From Thalassobacillus cyri (GTDB lineage: Bacteria > Bacillota > Bacilli > Bacillales > Halobacillaceae): a stretch of DNA of 64,000 nt. The notes under the pieces were generated by a model. The model was given only the letters and a program-made list of their open reading frames with translations. It ran no database searches and was not told the DNA's origin. The stretch covers positions 248,001 to 312,000 of the forward strand of contig NZ_FNQR01000004.1 of assembly GCF_900107755.1 (NCBI RefSeq). The letters run 5' to 3'. Positions within the stretch are counted from its first letter, which is position 1, and each line of letters starts with the position of its first letter. The position numbers and the translations under genes are program-made. Below are positions 35,565 through 46,444 of this stretch, one piece after another.

Positions 35565-36907
35565 GTGAAGGTCCTGTTCAGCCTATTGTTCTTTTTTTTA
35601 TGGTTAGTCCCATCCATCGTCTATGCTGAAACGATAAAAGTAACGGAAGGCGAGGATCTTCAAGCAATTATCGATGCAGCAGAGCCGGGGGATGAGATTC
35701 AATTAGCAAAAGGAGTCTATACTGGTCCATTTGTGATACGGGAATCTATTATACTGCAAGGAGAAAAGGGTGCGAAAATTGTAGGGACTGGAGAAGGTTT
35801 CGTCCTCAAAGTCACTGCCGATGATGTGACAGTAGAAGGACTCATGATCGAAAAAAGCGGGTCTCAGAACGCTGGTATTTCCGTGGCTGGGAATCGCGTA
35901 CACATCAAAGGAAATACCATTGGTGATGTCTTTAATGGTGTAGAAGTCAAGGAGGCATACGCTCCGATTATTGAAAAGAATAGTATAAGCAGCTATACCG
36001 ATGATCGCCATAAAGGCTTTGGAATTTATCTTATTGATAGCCCCCATGCCCAAGTGAGAGGTAATTATCTCTCTCAACTCCAGGATGGCGTCTATGTATC
36101 TTTTTCAAACCTGTGTCAGGTAACCGGAAATTTTATCCGCAAGGCGCGCTATGGCGTGCATACGATGGATTCCACCGTGTGGTAATCAACGATAATGAGG
36201 TATATGAAACCCGTAACGGGTTGATGATCATGCAAAGCTATGAAGTACGCATCAAAGGAAATAAACTTCATGATAATACGCTGCTGGACGGAGCAGGAAT
36301 TTTTATGTTCGATACTTTCGACTCTCAAATAAAAAATAATCGCATTGTTGATAATCGTAAGGGAATCTATCTGGAAAATGCGATTGGAAATGATATCTCA
36401 TTTAACAAAATAGCCGGGAATCACCTTGGACTCGACGTTGGGGAAGCATCCAAGGACAATAGAAACTTTCTAAATAATTTCCTTCACAATAATCAGCAGG
36501 TCGTTACCACTATCAATAGTGAAAATGATTTTTTCGTGAGTGAGCATGGAAACTACTGGGATGATCAACGTCATATTACGCTCGACGGGAATACTCTGGT
36601 CGATTTTGCGTATAAAAGCGGGGATGCTTTCCATCATATGATTGCAGAAGAACCGTTGCTGCAGGCTTTTTCCGGAAGTCCGGCAATCCAAATGTGGAAT
36701 GCGATAGAGCAGTTCACACCTATCCCCTCTGATACGTTCATTACGGATCCCTATCCATTGGTGGAGCCAGCGCCAATAGATCATATCGGGACAGAAGCGG
36801 AAGCACTTGAAGAAGGAAAAATGCTGGCGGGACCGGCTTTGTTTTTTTCAAGCTTGGTCGTATTCAGTAGTGGATTGATGATTATGGCAAGGAGGCGGAG
36901 GTTATGA
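35565..36907 (+). pseudogene. nosD: nosD, copper-site assembly protein, interrupted by a frameshift
   Basis: NosD is an exported beta-helix protein that, with NosF and NosY, helps build the copper centre of nitrous oxide reductase. Start GTG 35565 is 8 nt after GGGAGG; signal peptide MKVLFSLLFFFLWLVPSIVYA. Right-handed beta-helix repeats run through two open frames, about 35565-36183 (stops at TAA 36182) and about 36173-36907. Joining them at the TCC of 36171-36173 restores a protein of about 448 residues ending in a membrane helix, the normal size. One missing base, for example in a C-run at 36172-36174, explains the break. It may be a true mutation or a sequencing error. Confidence 0.85.
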
Positions 36908-37350
36908 AAAAATGGTGGCTGTTATTATTGCTGGTTATTGCAACCGGGTGTGCAGCCGGGGAGGCAGCAGGGCCGGCAGAGATTGATCCATCCGTAGACA
37001 GCTGCGCGCTTTGCCATATGGGAATCCAACAGGTGGAAGCAGCCAGCCAAGTCATCATGGATGATGGGACCCCGGAAAAATTCGATGACATCGGATGTAT
37101 GCTTACGTATATGAAAGAAAATGAAACCAATCAGGCTTTTGTGCAAGATTACCATACTCAAAAATGGGTAGATTTTGAGGAAGCCTATATCGTACATGAA
37201 CCACGTATGGAGACTCCGATGAACTACGGTTTTATTGCATTCCAAAAGAAAGTGGATGCGGAGGAGTTTGTAGCCGTAAATGGAGGAGAAGTATACGAAG
37301 GAATGGAAGTCATGAATGCCGAGTTGCAAAGGGGAAATATGCAGCATTAA
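36904..37350 (+). CDS. nosL: NosL copper-chaperone lipoprotein
   Basis: A 148-residue lipoprotein (lipobox IATGC, Cys about 16) of the NosL family, which delivers Cu(I) to the NosDFY/NosZ assembly line. Diagnostic metal-binding segment CALCHMGI (about 36-43), DIGCMLTYM in the middle and MNYGFIAFQ near the C terminus. ATG 36904 overlaps the nosD stop (ATGA), indicating translational coupling. Confidence 0.9.
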   Translation: MKKWWLLLLLVIATGCAAGEAAGPAEIDPSVDSCALCHMGIQQVEAASQVIMDDGTPEKFDDIGCMLTYMKENETNQAFVQDYHTQKWVDFEEAYIVHEPRMETPMNYGFIAFQKKVDAEEFVAVNGGEVYEGMEVMNAELQRGNMQH

Positions 37351-37365
37351 CAGGAGGTGAAGAAG

Positions 37366-38316
37366 ATGAAAGCCATCAGGCTGGTTCCAATGATTGGTTA
37401 TGAGTGGAAGTTATTGATGAGGAGTAAGTGGTTAGTCAGCAGCATTGGTTTATTTTTGCTCATGGCTCTCCTGTTTTATGGTTATGGGATGAAATCGATA
37501 ACAATGGATCCGACCGTCGTCACCTATGGCTTAGATGGTGTCAGCAGCGATATTGACACCGGTACGGTCGACCCTTCGCTTTTTGGACTGGAAGAGATGG
37601 AAACGGAGGAAGAGTCAGAAGGTAATGGAAAAGCCGGTTTCAGTAGATCAATCGCATTATTAATGAATGTATGTTTGTGGATTGTACCTATCATCACCCT
37701 GGTGATTGGTGTTTCGTCGGTCACTGCTGATAAGGAGTCCGGCCGTATGTCATTGCTCCGGACCTACCGGGTGTCTGGTTTCTATTATTTGGTCAGTAAA
37801 TATGTTGCTCTGTTTCTGGCATTAAGTATTGCTACAAGCCTTTCTTATGGAGTGTTCGGGGCAGGGTTGGCTTTGATGGGGAAGTTGCATGGCGTGCAGC
37901 TATTTATAACCTTCCTTACTTTGAATCTCGTGTTGATCGCTGTTTTCGGAGCTTTGGCTGTCTTATTAGTCATCTGGAGTGCCAGCCGAATGCAAGGGCT
38001 CAGCTTTGCATTGGCTGCCTGGAGCTTTTTCGTATTCGTGTATGAATTTATCGTTTTTTCTATCATCGGTCTCATCCCCTGCACTTATAAACTTCCGAAT
38101 TTGATTGCATTGATTTTTTTGAACCCGGTCGAGTCACTCCGGGTATGGGCAATCGACCAATTAAATGCAGCCTATGTGTTCGGCCCGCAATTCCTTATCA
38201 TTGAACAATGGGGAGACAGTAAAATGCTGACAGTATATTTACTAGGATCAACTATTGGGATCATCACCATCACACTTACCGGAGCAATCCTCAAGCTGAA
38301 ATGGAGGTGGCAGTAA
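37366..38316 (+). CDS. nosY: NosY-like ABC transporter permease
   Basis: A 316-residue ABC-2-type permease with six membrane helices and an acidic extracellular loop between the first two (about 50-90, DPSLFGLEEMETEEESEG). In the Nos system NosY and the ATPase NosF form the transporter that works with NosD. GTG 37357 opens the frame but AGGAGG (37352-37357) sits there and points to ATG 37366. The stop overlaps the nosF start. Confidence 0.88.
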   Translation: MKAIRLVPMIGYEWKLLMRSKWLVSSIGLFLLMALLFYGYGMKSITMDPTVVTYGLDGVSSDIDTGTVDPSLFGLEEMETEEESEGNGKAGFSRSIALLMNVCLWIVPIITLVIGVSSVTADKESGRMSLLRTYRVSGFYYLVSKYVALFLALSIATSLSYGVFGAGLALMGKLHGVQLFITFLTLNLVLIAVFGALAVLLVIWSASRMQGLSFALAAWSFFVFVYEFIVFSIIGLIPCTYKLPNLIALIFLNPVESLRVWAIDQLNAAYVFGPQFLIIEQWGDSKMLTVYLLGSTIGIITITLTGAILKLKWRWQ

Positions 38317-39044
38317 TGGGTAAAGTGATTTTACAAGCGTCAAGGGTTTCCAAGTGCTATGGAAAAAAGCAGGTGCTTGATAAGACTGACATCTCCATCT
38401 CAGCTGGAGAATGCGTCGTTTTATGCGGTGGCAACGGAGCTGGCAAAAGCACACTGATCCGGATATTGACTGGAATAGAAAAAGGCACTACTGGTAAAGT
38501 AGCGTTTCCGGAAGCTGGTGGAAAATCCTATAGCTTCATGCCGGATCATATGGAATTTCCAAAGGAAATGACTGCTTTAGAAATCTTAACCTATTATCGT
38601 GGTTTTCTGGATATCGGCATCCGCCGTGCCGTAGAAGAAGTTTTGAGAGAAGTAGGGCTGTGGGAAAAGCGCCACCAAAAAATCGGCTCATTCTCAAAAG
38701 GAATGGCGCAGCGTCTCAATATGGCCCAGGCATTACTTGCTGATGTTGAACTTTATATTTTTGACGAACCTACGAATGGTCTTGATCCATACTGGGTAAT
38801 AGCGTTTAAGGAGATGGTCGAATCTTTGAAACACAAGGGTAAGACGGTGCTGCTTACAAGCCACATCATGCGCGATGTAGTAGATATAGCTGATAGGGTG
38901 GTTGTGTTATTTGATGGCAGGATCGAAGCGGATGATTCGCTTGCTGGCTTGTATCGAACCTATCAATCCAGTAATTTAGAAGAGGTCTTTTTAAGAATCA
39001 TGAAGAAGCAGCATAGTTCTAAAGCAAAGGCGCTATCCAGTTAA
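38316..39044 (+). CDS. nosF: NosF-like ABC transporter ATPase
   Basis: A 242-residue ABC ATPase: Walker A GGNGAGKST (about 36-44), signature SFSKGMAQRLNMAQALL and Walker B ELYIFDEPTNGLDPYW, with H-loop LTSHIM. Start ATG 38316 shares a base with the nosY stop (TAATG) and has GGAGGTGG upstream. Last gene of the nirK-nosDLYF cluster. No nosZ is present in the window. Confidence 0.9.
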   Translation: MGKVILQASRVSKCYGKKQVLDKTDISISAGECVVLCGGNGAGKSTLIRILTGIEKGTTGKVAFPEAGGKSYSFMPDHMEFPKEMTALEILTYYRGFLDIGIRRAVEEVLREVGLWEKRHQKIGSFSKGMAQRLNMAQALLADVELYIFDEPTNGLDPYWVIAFKEMVESLKHKGKTVLLTSHIMRDVVDIADRVVVLFDGRIEADDSLAGLYRTYQSSNLEEVFLRIMKKQHSSKAKALSS

Positions 39045-39115
39045 AAATGGGCGTCCGCCAGATTGATTTTCCTGCGCTTTTGTGCTATTTTTCAAGGTAT
39101 GGAGTTGTTATATAG

Positions 39116-39158
39116 AAAAGCCGCTCCTGGCAAAGTATATGCAGGAAGCGGCTTTTTT
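39116..39158 (+). terminator. Terminator of the nirK-nos cluster
   Basis: AAAAGCCGCT pairs with AGCGGCTTTTTT (about 39117-39126 and 39147-39158), with an inner CTG/CAG extension. Confidence 0.9.
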
Positions 39159-39265
39159 CGTGATGAATAATAATAAAATGGAGTTGAATGGAGCCATGTG
39201 ATTTTATATCCTGCCTGAAAAAGTAAATGAAAATGATATCGAAGATAAACTGGAGGATATAAATT

Positions 39266-40852
39266 ATGAGTATAAATGAAGAAATGAATAAACGACGTAC
39301 GTTCGCCATCATCTCCCACCCGGATGCAGGGAAAACGACGTTGACAGAAAAACTGTTGGTTTTCGGAAATTTGATTCGCTCGGCTGGTACGGTCAAAGGA
39401 AAGAAATCAGGAAAGTTCGCAACCTCTGACTGGATGGAAATCGAAAAGCAGCGTGGTATATCGGTTACTTCCAGTGTCATGAACTTCCCCTACCGGGATT
39501 ATCAGGTCAATATCCTCGATACTCCTGGTCACGAAGATTTCAGTGAAGACACCTACCGGACACTTACCGCTGTAGACAGTGTCGTCATGATCATCGATGC
39601 TACCAAAGGGATCGAGGCACAGACGCTGAAATTGTTCAAAGTTTGTAAAATGCGTGGTATTCCAATTTTTACATTCATCAATAAATTAGACCGTGAGGGC
39701 CGTGAGCCATTCGAATTGATGGAAGAAATCGAGGAAGTCCTGGATATCGAGACATATCCAATGACATGGCCTGCTGGTATGGGCAAACGGTTCCTTGGTG
39801 TATTTGACCGCCATCATGAACAGTTTATTTCCTATAGCGGAAATGAAGAGGAAACCTACATTCCTTATTCGCATTTAGAAAAGTCGGAACATCAGGAATT
39901 AGTAGAGCATCCGACTTATAAGGAAACCCTTGAGGAATTGATGCTGCTTGATGAAGCAGGTGATCAATTCAGTATGGAAAAAGTAATGCGAGGGGAACAG
40001 ACGCCTGTTTTCTTCGGAAGCGCATTGGCACCATTTGGTGTGGAAGGCTTTTTCGACACGTTCATCGATATGGCACCTGCTCCTGCACCACGTCGTTCTA
40101 CAGAAGGCATCGTATCCCCGGATGATGCGGAGTTTTCTGGTTTCATTTTCAAAATCCAGGCCAACATGAACCCACAGCATCGTGACCGGGTCGCTTTTGT
40201 CCGAATCTGTTCCGGAAAATTCGAGCGGGGCATGAACGTGACATTGGGACGTACGGGAAAAACCTTTAAACTTGCGCAGTCCCAGCAGTTCGTCGCATCT
40301 TCAAGGGGGACGATCGATGAAGCTTATGCAGGCGACATTATCGGGATTTATGACCCGAACGTCTACCGGATCGGCGATACGATTTTGACCGGAAAAACCA
40401 ACTTCGAATATGACGAATTGCCGCAGTTCCCACCGGAAGAATTCAAAAAAGTTACGGCAAAGAACGTCATGAAGTCGAAACAGTTCAAAAAAGGGATCGA
40501 GCAGCTCGTGCAGGAAGGTGCTATCCAGCTGTTCAAACGCTATCGATTTGAAGATTATATCCTTGGCGCTGTCGGCCAGCTGCAATATGATGTATTCGAG
40601 TACCGGATGAAAAATGAATATAACGTCGAAGTCGAGCTCCAGCCACTGGGAGAAAGAATTCCACGCTGGCTAAAAGAAGAACAGGTCAATGAATCCCTTT
40701 TCGACGAACGGAACATGCTTGTCCAGGACCGGGAAGGAAGTCCGCTCGTATTATTCAAAAATGACTTCTCCTTGCGCTGGTTCCAGGATAAAAATCCTGA
40801 CATCGAATTGATCGATCTTTTTGAAGTGAACCAATACGACCAATCGTACTAA
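39266..40852 (+). CDS. prfC: Peptide chain release factor 3
   Basis: A 528-residue translational GTPase that recycles RF1/RF2 after termination. G1 motif [18 protein letters not shown] (about 17-34), G3 [15 protein letters not shown]4 [10 protein letters not shown], then RF3-specific C-terminal domains. Single gene with its own terminator. It complements prfB at the other end of the window functionally, not by operon. Confidence 0.95.
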   Translation: MSINEEMNKRRTFAIISHPDAGKTTLTEKLLVFGNLIRSAGTVKGKKSGKFATSDWMEIEKQRGISVTSSVMNFPYRDYQVNILDTPGHEDFSEDTYRTLTAVDSVVMIIDATKGIEAQTLKLFKVCKMRGIPIFTFINKLDREGREPFELMEEIEEVLDIETYPMTWPAGMGKRFLGVFDRHHEQFISYSGNEEETYIPYSHLEKSEHQELVEHPTYKETLEELMLLDEAGDQFSMEKVMRGEQTPVFFGSALAPFGVEGFFDTFIDMAPAPAPRRSTEGIVSPDDAEFSGFIFKIQANMNPQHRDRVAFVRICSGKFERGMNVTLGRTGKTFKLAQSQQFVASSRGTIDEAYAGDIIGIYDPNVYRIGDTILTGKTNFEYDELPQFPPEEFKKVTAKNVMKSKQFKKGIEQLVQEGAIQLFKRYRFEDYILGAVGQLQYDVFEYRMKNEYNVEVELQPLGERIPRWLKEEQVNESLFDERNMLVQDREGSPLVLFKNDFSLRWFQDKNPDIELIDLFEVNQYDQSY

Positions 40853-40859
40853 GTTGAAA

Positions 40860-40898
40860 AGAAGTGATACCCTAAAACGCCGGGTATCGCTTCTTTTT
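40860..40898 (+). terminator. Terminator of prfC
   Basis: AGAAGTGATACCC (40860-40872) pairs with GGGTATCGCTTCT (40882-40894), then TTTT. Confidence 0.92.
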
Positions 40899-41044
40899 GT
40901 CTTAGGAAGTAACTGCTTATATGAAATTATTAGACGGTTGCAGGCAAGAAATAGGCGGAAGTAAATATTACGGTATTTAGAACACTAAAATTAGGCGAAA
41001 CTTTCTAATAGAAAAGTAGAAATATGTACCAAAGACATTTTAGT

Positions 41045-41058
41045 CGAATATTTGTTCG
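41045..41058 (+). promoter_or_regulatory. LexA (SOS) box of uvrBA
   Basis: CGAATATTTGTTCG matches the Bacillus LexA/DinR consensus CGAAC-N4-GTTCG at all but one base. It overlaps the -35 region of a promoter whose -10 TATAAT is at 41076-41081, so bound LexA would block transcription. Confidence 0.85.
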
Positions 41059-41075
41059 TATCCATGTTAGAATTG

Positions 41076-41081
41076 TATAAT
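41076..41081 (+). promoter_or_regulatory. -10 box of uvrBA promoter
   Basis: TATAAT; candidate -35 TTGTTC at 41052-41057 with 18-bp spacer, lying inside the LexA box. Confidence 0.7.
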
Positions 41082-41127
41082 ATTGTGGTAAACTAGTGAT
41101 GTATATTCAAGGAACGGAGGTTGCTTT

Positions 41128-43113
41128 GTGAAAAACGAGAATAAATTCGAGCTTGTTTCACAGTATCAACCAGAGGGGGACCAACCCCGTGCGATAGAAG
41201 AATTGGTGAAACGGATCAACGGTGGTGAGAAGCACCTGACATTGCTTGGTGCGACTGGAACAGGAAAAACGTTCACCATGTCGAATGTGATTCAGCAAGT
41301 GAACAAGCCGACGCTAATCATTGCTCATAACAAGACGTTGGCTGGTCAATTATATAGTGAGTTCAAGGAATACTTCCCGAATAATGCGGTCGAGTATTTT
41401 GTCAGTTATTACGATTACTATCAACCGGAGGCGTATGTGCCGTCTTCGGATACTTTCATTGAAAAGGATGCCAGCATCAATGATGAAATCGATAAGCTGC
41501 GTCACTCGGCAACATCAGCCTTGTTTGAACGGAACGATGTGATTATCGTGGCCAGTGTGTCGTGCATCTATGGGTTAGGTAATCCGGATGAATACCGCAG
41601 CCAGGTGCTCTCCATTCGAACGGATATGGAAAAAGAACGTGATGAACTGCTTCGTGATCTGGTCGATATCCAGTATGCACGAAACGATATTGATTTCCAG
41701 CGCGGTACGTTCCGCGTCCGGGGCGACTCGGTGGAGATCATTCCTGCATCGCGGGAAGAGCATGCGATTCGCGTTGAGTTTTTCGGTGATGAAATTGACC
41801 GGATCAGAGAGATCGATGTGTTAACCGGAGAAATTATTGGAGATCGGGAGCATGTAGCTATCTTCCCGGCATCCCACTTCGTAACGCGCGAAGAAAAAAT
41901 GAAAATTGCAATCAAGAATATCGAAAAAGAATTGGAGCAGCAGTTGAAAAAGTTCCGTGAAGAAAACAAGCTGTTAGAAGCACAGCGATTGGAGCAACGG
42001 ACAAACTATGACCTGGAAATGATGCAGGAAATGGGTTTCTGTTCAGGTATCGAGAACTATTCCCGTCATCTGACATTAAGAGAAGAAGGCGCGACTCCTT
42101 ATACATTAATTGATTACTTCCCGGAAGACTTTCTCGTTATGGTCGATGAGTCGCACGTGACGCTGCCGCAGGTACGAGGAATGTACAATGGCGACCGGGC
42201 CCGAAAGCAGGTACTGGTCGATCATGGTTTCCGTCTGCCTTCTGCCCTGGACAACCGTCCGCTTAGGTTTGAAGAGTTCGAGCAGAAGGTGAATCAGAGT
42301 ATGTATGTATCAGCCACTCCTGGTCCATATGAATTGGAGCATACGCCAAAAATGGTCGAACAGATCATCCGGCCGACCGGCCTGCTTGATCCAGAAATCG
42401 AGGTTCGTCCAATCAAAGGGCAGATTGATGATCTGATCGGTGAAATCAATAAGCGTATGGATAAGAACGAACGGGTATTGGTTACTACATTGACGAAAAA
42501 AATGTCTGAAGACCTTACTGATTATCTGAAGGAAATCGGAATTAAAGTAGCCTACCTGCATTCTGAAATCAAAACGCTGGAACGTATTGAAATAATCCGG
42601 GATCTGAGACTCGGAAAATATGATGTCCTGGTAGGGATCAACCTGCTTCGTGAAGGGCTGGATATTCCGGAAGTATCCCTTGTGGCTATTCTGGATGCTG
42701 ATAAAGAAGGCTTCCTGCGTTCCCACCGTTCATTGGTTCAGACATCTGGACGTGCTGCCCGTAACGAAAATGGACGTGTCATTATGTACGCGGATAAAAT
42801 AACGGATTCTATGGGGACGGCGATCGAAGAAACGAAGCGACGAAGAGAAAAGCAGATCGCTTTCAACGAAGAGCACGGCATTACGCCGACTACGATCAAA
42901 AAAGAAGTGCGGGATGTCATTCGCGCTACCATGGCTGCAGAAGATGAAGAACACTATGACACGACCCCGAAGCCGAAAGAGATGACGAAGAAAGAACGCG
43001 AAAAGATGATCGAGAATATGGAAAAGGAAATGAAGCAAGCAGCCCGGAATCTCGACTTCGAACGGGCCGCCGAGCTTCGTGACGTACTTCTGGAACTTAA
43101 AGCGGAAGGATGA
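41128..43113 (+). CDS. uvrB: Excinuclease ABC subunit B
   Basis: The damage-verifying helicase of nucleotide excision repair, 661 residues. Walker [13 protein letters not shown] (about 37-48), beta-hairpin [18 protein letters not shown] that is inserted between DNA strands, motif VI SGRAARN, and a C-terminal UVR domain (about 622-657) that binds UvrC. Starts at GTG 41128, 7 nt after GGAGG. Co-transcribed with uvrA, only 7 bp apart, and controlled by a LexA box. Confidence 0.97.
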   Translation: MKNENKFELVSQYQPEGDQPRAIEELVKRINGGEKHLTLLGATGTGKTFTMSNVIQQVNKPTLIIAHNKTLAGQLYSEFKEYFPNNAVEYFVSYYDYYQPEAYVPSSDTFIEKDASINDEIDKLRHSATSALFERNDVIIVASVSCIYGLGNPDEYRSQVLSIRTDMEKERDELLRDLVDIQYARNDIDFQRGTFRVRGDSVEIIPASREEHAIRVEFFGDEIDRIREIDVLTGEIIGDREHVAIFPASHFVTREEKMKIAIKNIEKELEQQLKKFREENKLLEAQRLEQRTNYDLEMMQEMGFCSGIENYSRHLTLREEGATPYTLIDYFPEDFLVMVDESHVTLPQVRGMYNGDRARKQVLVDHGFRLPSALDNRPLRFEEFEQKVNQSMYVSATPGPYELEHTPKMVEQIIRPTGLLDPEIEVRPIKGQIDDLIGEINKRMDKNERVLVTTLTKKMSEDLTDYLKEIGIKVAYLHSEIKTLERIEIIRDLRLGKYDVLVGINLLREGLDIPEVSLVAILDADKEGFLRSHRSLVQTSGRAARNENGRVIMYADKITDSMGTAIEETKRRREKQIAFNEEHGITPTTIKKEVRDVIRATMAAEDEEHYDTTPKPKEMTKKEREKMIENMEKEMKQAARNLDFERAAELRDVLLELKAEG

Positions 43114-43120
43114 TGGCATT

Positions 43121-45997
43121 ATGGCCAGTAAATCAATAAGTATCAAAGGGGCAAGAGCCCATAACCTGAAGAATATAGATGTAGAAATACCGAAGAATAA
43201 GCTCGTCGTATTGACTGGTTTGTCTGGGTCAGGGAAATCATCCCTGGCCTTTGACACTGTCTATGCAGAAGGGCAGCGACGTTACGTCGAGTCTCTGTCT
43301 GCCTATGCCCGCCAATTTCTTGGCCAGATGGATAAACCGGATGTCGACGCGATTGAAGGTTTGTCTCCTGCTATTTCGATTGACCAGAAAACAACCAGTC
43401 GGAATCCGCGATCGACTGTCGGAACCGTCACTGAGATTTATGACTACTTACGTCTATTATTCGCTCGTATCGGACGTCCGACTTGTCCGAAGCATGATAT
43501 AGAAATCAGTTCGCAGACGGTCCAACAGATGGTCGATAGGATCATGGAATATGAACATCGTACCAAGATGCAAATTTTAGCCCCGGTCGTCTCCGGACGT
43601 AAAGGGGAGCATGTCAAAGTTATTGAAAAACTCCAGCAAGAAGGATATGTACGTCTCCGGGTAGATGGGGAAATGCGTGAGGTTTCAGAGGAAATCAACT
43701 TAGAGAAAAATAAGAAACATTCCATTGAGGTGGTCATCGACCGGATTGTCGTCAAAGATGGCGTGGAGTCCCGTTTGTCTGATTCGCTTGAAACGGCGCT
43801 CAGGCTTGGAGAAGGACAAGTGATCGTCGATGTCATCGGTGAGGAAGAACTGTTGTTTAGCGAACATCACGCCTGCCCGATTTGCGGATTTTCGATTGGA
43901 GAGCTGGAACCTCGCATGTTTTCCTTCAACAGCCCTTTCGGTGCCTGCGAACGTTGTGATGGGCTGGGAACCCAGCTGGAAGTAGACCTGGATCTTACCA
44001 TTCCTGACTGGTCAAGAACACTTCGTGATCATGCTATTGTTGCGTGGGAGCCGACCAGCTCTCAGTATTATCCGAAATTGCTTGAAAGTGTCTGTACGCA
44101 TTACGGGATTGACATGGATGTTCCTGTAAAAGATATCCCGAAACACCAAATGGATAAAATCCTGTATGGCAGCGGGAAGGAAAAAATTCATTTCCGGTAT
44201 GAAAATGATTTCGGCAGGGTGCGGGAGAATGACATCTATTTCGAAGGTGTTTTAAACAATATTGCACGCCGTTATAAGGAAACCAGCTCCGACTGGGTGC
44301 GTGAGCAAATGGAAAGATATATGGCTCAGAAGCCTTGTCCGAAATGTAAAGGACATCGCTTGAAAGAAGAAGCCTTATCTGTACTGATCAATGGAAAACA
44401 TATTGGCCATACCGTTGATTTTGCAGTTACAGATGCGAAAAACTTTTTTGAAGGACTGGAACTGACAGAAAAGGAAGAAAAAATCGCCCGGATGATTCTG
44501 AAAGAAATTTGCGAGCGCCTGACGTTCCTGATTAATGTCGGACTGGATTATCTGACGCTGTCCCGTTCTGCCGGCACGCTTTCAGGCGGGGAAGCACAGC
44601 GGATCCGGCTGGCAACTCAAATCGGTTCTGCTTTGACGGGTGTACTATATGTACTCGATGAGCCATCGATCGGGCTTCATCAGCGGGATAACGATCGGTT
44701 GATTTCGACATTACAGCGGATGCGCGATCTTGATAATACATTGATTGTAGTGGAGCATGATGAAGATACGATGCTTGCCGCTGATTACCTCATCGATATC
44801 GGACCAGGCGCAGGAGTACATGGAGGAGAAATTGTTTCCGAGGGTACACCTAAGCAGGTGATGAAGGACCGCAAATCATTGACCGGGCAATATCTGTCCG
44901 GAAAAAAATTCATCCCGCTTCCTTATGATCGTCGCAAGCCGGACGGTCGCTATCTGGAAATCAAAAAAGCGGAAGAGAACAACCTGAAGAAAGTAGATGC
45001 AAACATCCCGCTTGGCCTGTTTACAGCAGTTACTGGGGTATCAGGTTCAGGGAAAAGTACGTTGATCAATGAAATTTTATATAAATCTTTAGCGATGAAA
45101 TTGAACCGGGCCAGCAAGCAAAAGCCTGGCAAGCATCAAGAAATCAAAGGTATCGATCATTTGGAAAAAGTGATTGACATCGACCAGTCCCCTATCGGGC
45201 GGACGCCGCGTTCCAACCCGGCGACATATACCGGTGTGTTTGATGATATCCGGGATGTGTTCGCCCAGACAAACGAAGCAAAAATCCGGGGCTATAAAAA
45301 AGGACGGTTCAGCTTTAACGTCAAAGGCGGCCGTTGTGAAGCCTGCCGCGGGGATGGAATTATTAAGATTGAAATGCACTTTCTCCCAGACGTTTATGTT
45401 CCATGCGAGGTATGCCATGGGAAGCGTTACAACCGTGAAACGCTGGAAGTGAAGTATAAAGGGAAGAACATCGCAGACGTCCTTGAGATGACGATAGAGG
45501 ATGCGCTCGGCTTTTTTGCCAATATTCCAAAAATTCGACGCAAGCTTCAAACGGTCTTTGATGTCGGGCTGGGTTATATCAAGCTTGGCCAGCCGGCGAC
45601 AACGCTATCCGGCGGGGAAGCACAAAGAGTCAAGCTTGCGAGTGAACTGCATCGTCGATCTACCGGGAAATCGTTCTATATCCTGGATGAACCGACTACA
45701 GGTCTCCATGTCGATGACATTGCACGGTTATTGGATGTGCTGCAAAGACTGGTAGATAATGGTGACTCTGTGTTGATTATTGAACACAATCTGGATGTCA
45801 TCAAAGCGGCTGACCACATTCTGGATTTAGGACCGGAAGGCGGAGATAAGGGTGGCCAGATCGTTGCTACTGGTACGCCTGAGCAGGTTGCTGACAATAA
45901 AAAATCTCATACCGGCCGTTATTTAAAGCCAATCCTGGAACGTGATCGTGAAAGGATGGAAAACAAGCTCAAGGAAAAAGAGAAAGTAGCTAAGTAA
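43121..45997 (+). CDS. uvrA: Excinuclease ABC subunit A
   Basis: The damage-scanning ATPase of nucleotide excision repair, 958 residues. Two ABC modules: Walker [15 protein letters not shown] (about 30) and [13 protein letters not shown] (about 640), signatures [16 protein letters not shown] and [14 protein letters not shown], with zinc fingers at CPICGFSIG and CEACRGDG...CEVCHGK. The frame extends into uvrB to 43079, but ATG 43121 gives the standard N terminus and follows an AAGGATG site at the uvrB stop. Confidence 0.97.
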   Translation: MASKSISIKGARAHNLKNIDVEIPKNKLVVLTGLSGSGKSSLAFDTVYAEGQRRYVESLSAYARQFLGQMDKPDVDAIEGLSPAISIDQKTTSRNPRSTVGTVTEIYDYLRLLFARIGRPTCPKHDIEISSQTVQQMVDRIMEYEHRTKMQILAPVVSGRKGEHVKVIEKLQQEGYVRLRVDGEMREVSEEINLEKNKKHSIEVVIDRIVVKDGVESRLSDSLETALRLGEGQVIVDVIGEEELLFSEHHACPICGFSIGELEPRMFSFNSPFGACERCDGLGTQLEVDLDLTIPDWSRTLRDHAIVAWEPTSSQYYPKLLESVCTHYGIDMDVPVKDIPKHQMDKILYGSGKEKIHFRYENDFGRVRENDIYFEGVLNNIARRYKETSSDWVREQMERYMAQKPCPKCKGHRLKEEALSVLINGKHIGHTVDFAVTDAKNFFEGLELTEKEEKIARMILKEICERLTFLINVGLDYLTLSRSAGTLSGGEAQRIRLATQIGSALTGVLYVLDEPSIGLHQRDNDRLISTLQRMRDLDNTLIVVEHDEDTMLAADYLIDIGPGAGVHGGEIVSEGTPKQVMKDRKSLTGQYLSGKKFIPLPYDRRKPDGRYLEIKKAEENNLKKVDANIPLGLFTAVTGVSGSGKSTLINEILYKSLAMKLNRASKQKPGKHQEIKGIDHLEKVIDIDQSPIGRTPRSNPATYTGVFDDIRDVFAQTNEAKIRGYKKGRFSFNVKGGRCEACRGDGIIKIEMHFLPDVYVPCEVCHGKRYNRETLEVKYKGKNIADVLEMTIEDALGFFANIPKIRRKLQTVFDVGLGYIKLGQPATTLSGGEAQRVKLASELHRRSTGKSFYILDEPTTGLHVDDIARLLDVLQRLVDNGDSVLIIEHNLDVIKAADHILDLGPEGGDKGGQIVATGTPEQVADNKKSHTGRYLKPILERDRERMENKLKEKEKVAK

Positions 45998-46072
45998 GTA
46001 CATCTTTTGACGCCAATAGCGTTATTCAGTATCGTTGAACAAGAGAGAGTTTGACGGGAGGAGTCTTGTCTA

Positions 46073-46444
46073 ATGGAAGCAATCATAAAAGAAAAAGTAC
46101 AGCAGGCAATCGATCAATTTGCTGATAAAGATGTCTATGTACACTTAGAGACTACCAATGGTGCTTATGCCAGTCATTTTGACGAAAATGCTTATAATGT
46201 CGGTGCGTTCATTCGTAATGCCAAAGTAAAATACGAGCATGGTAAAATTGTCGGCAGCGGAAATGCTTATCGTGTCGGCTTAAAGCTCGATTTAGGGTGG
46301 GTGTACGCGGAAGGTGTCACCGATTATGAATTGGATCATCAGAACAGGCTGCTGATGGCTGGACACGATCGGGAAGGCCGATTGATGGTTGCGCTTGAAA
46401 TCAGTGAGACGCCTTTTTCCCATGAAAGTGTGGAGCAATCATGA
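46073..46444 (+). CDS. yojF: YojF-family protein (DUF1806)
   Basis: A 123-residue small soluble protein of the YojF/DUF1806 family. Its molecular function is not known, but it lies directly before bshB2 in Bacillus genomes, and the ATGA overlap here (46441-46444) shows tight coupling, so a supporting role in bacillithiol metabolism is plausible. Features: central NAYNVGAFIRNAKVKYEHG and YRVGLKLDLGWVYAEG segments. GGGAGGAG precedes ATG 46073. Confidence 0.88.
   Translation: MEAIIKEKVQQAIDQFADKDVYVHLETTNGAYASHFDENAYNVGAFIRNAKVKYEHGKIVGSGNAYRVGLKLDLGWVYAEGVTDYELDHQNRLLMAGHDREGRLMVALEISETPFSHESVEQS

Noticed and set aside
36150-36200. Programmed -1 frameshifting in nosD
   Set aside because: No X-XXY-YYZ slippery heptamer and no evident downstream stem or internal Shine-Dalgarno; a simple base loss is more likely.
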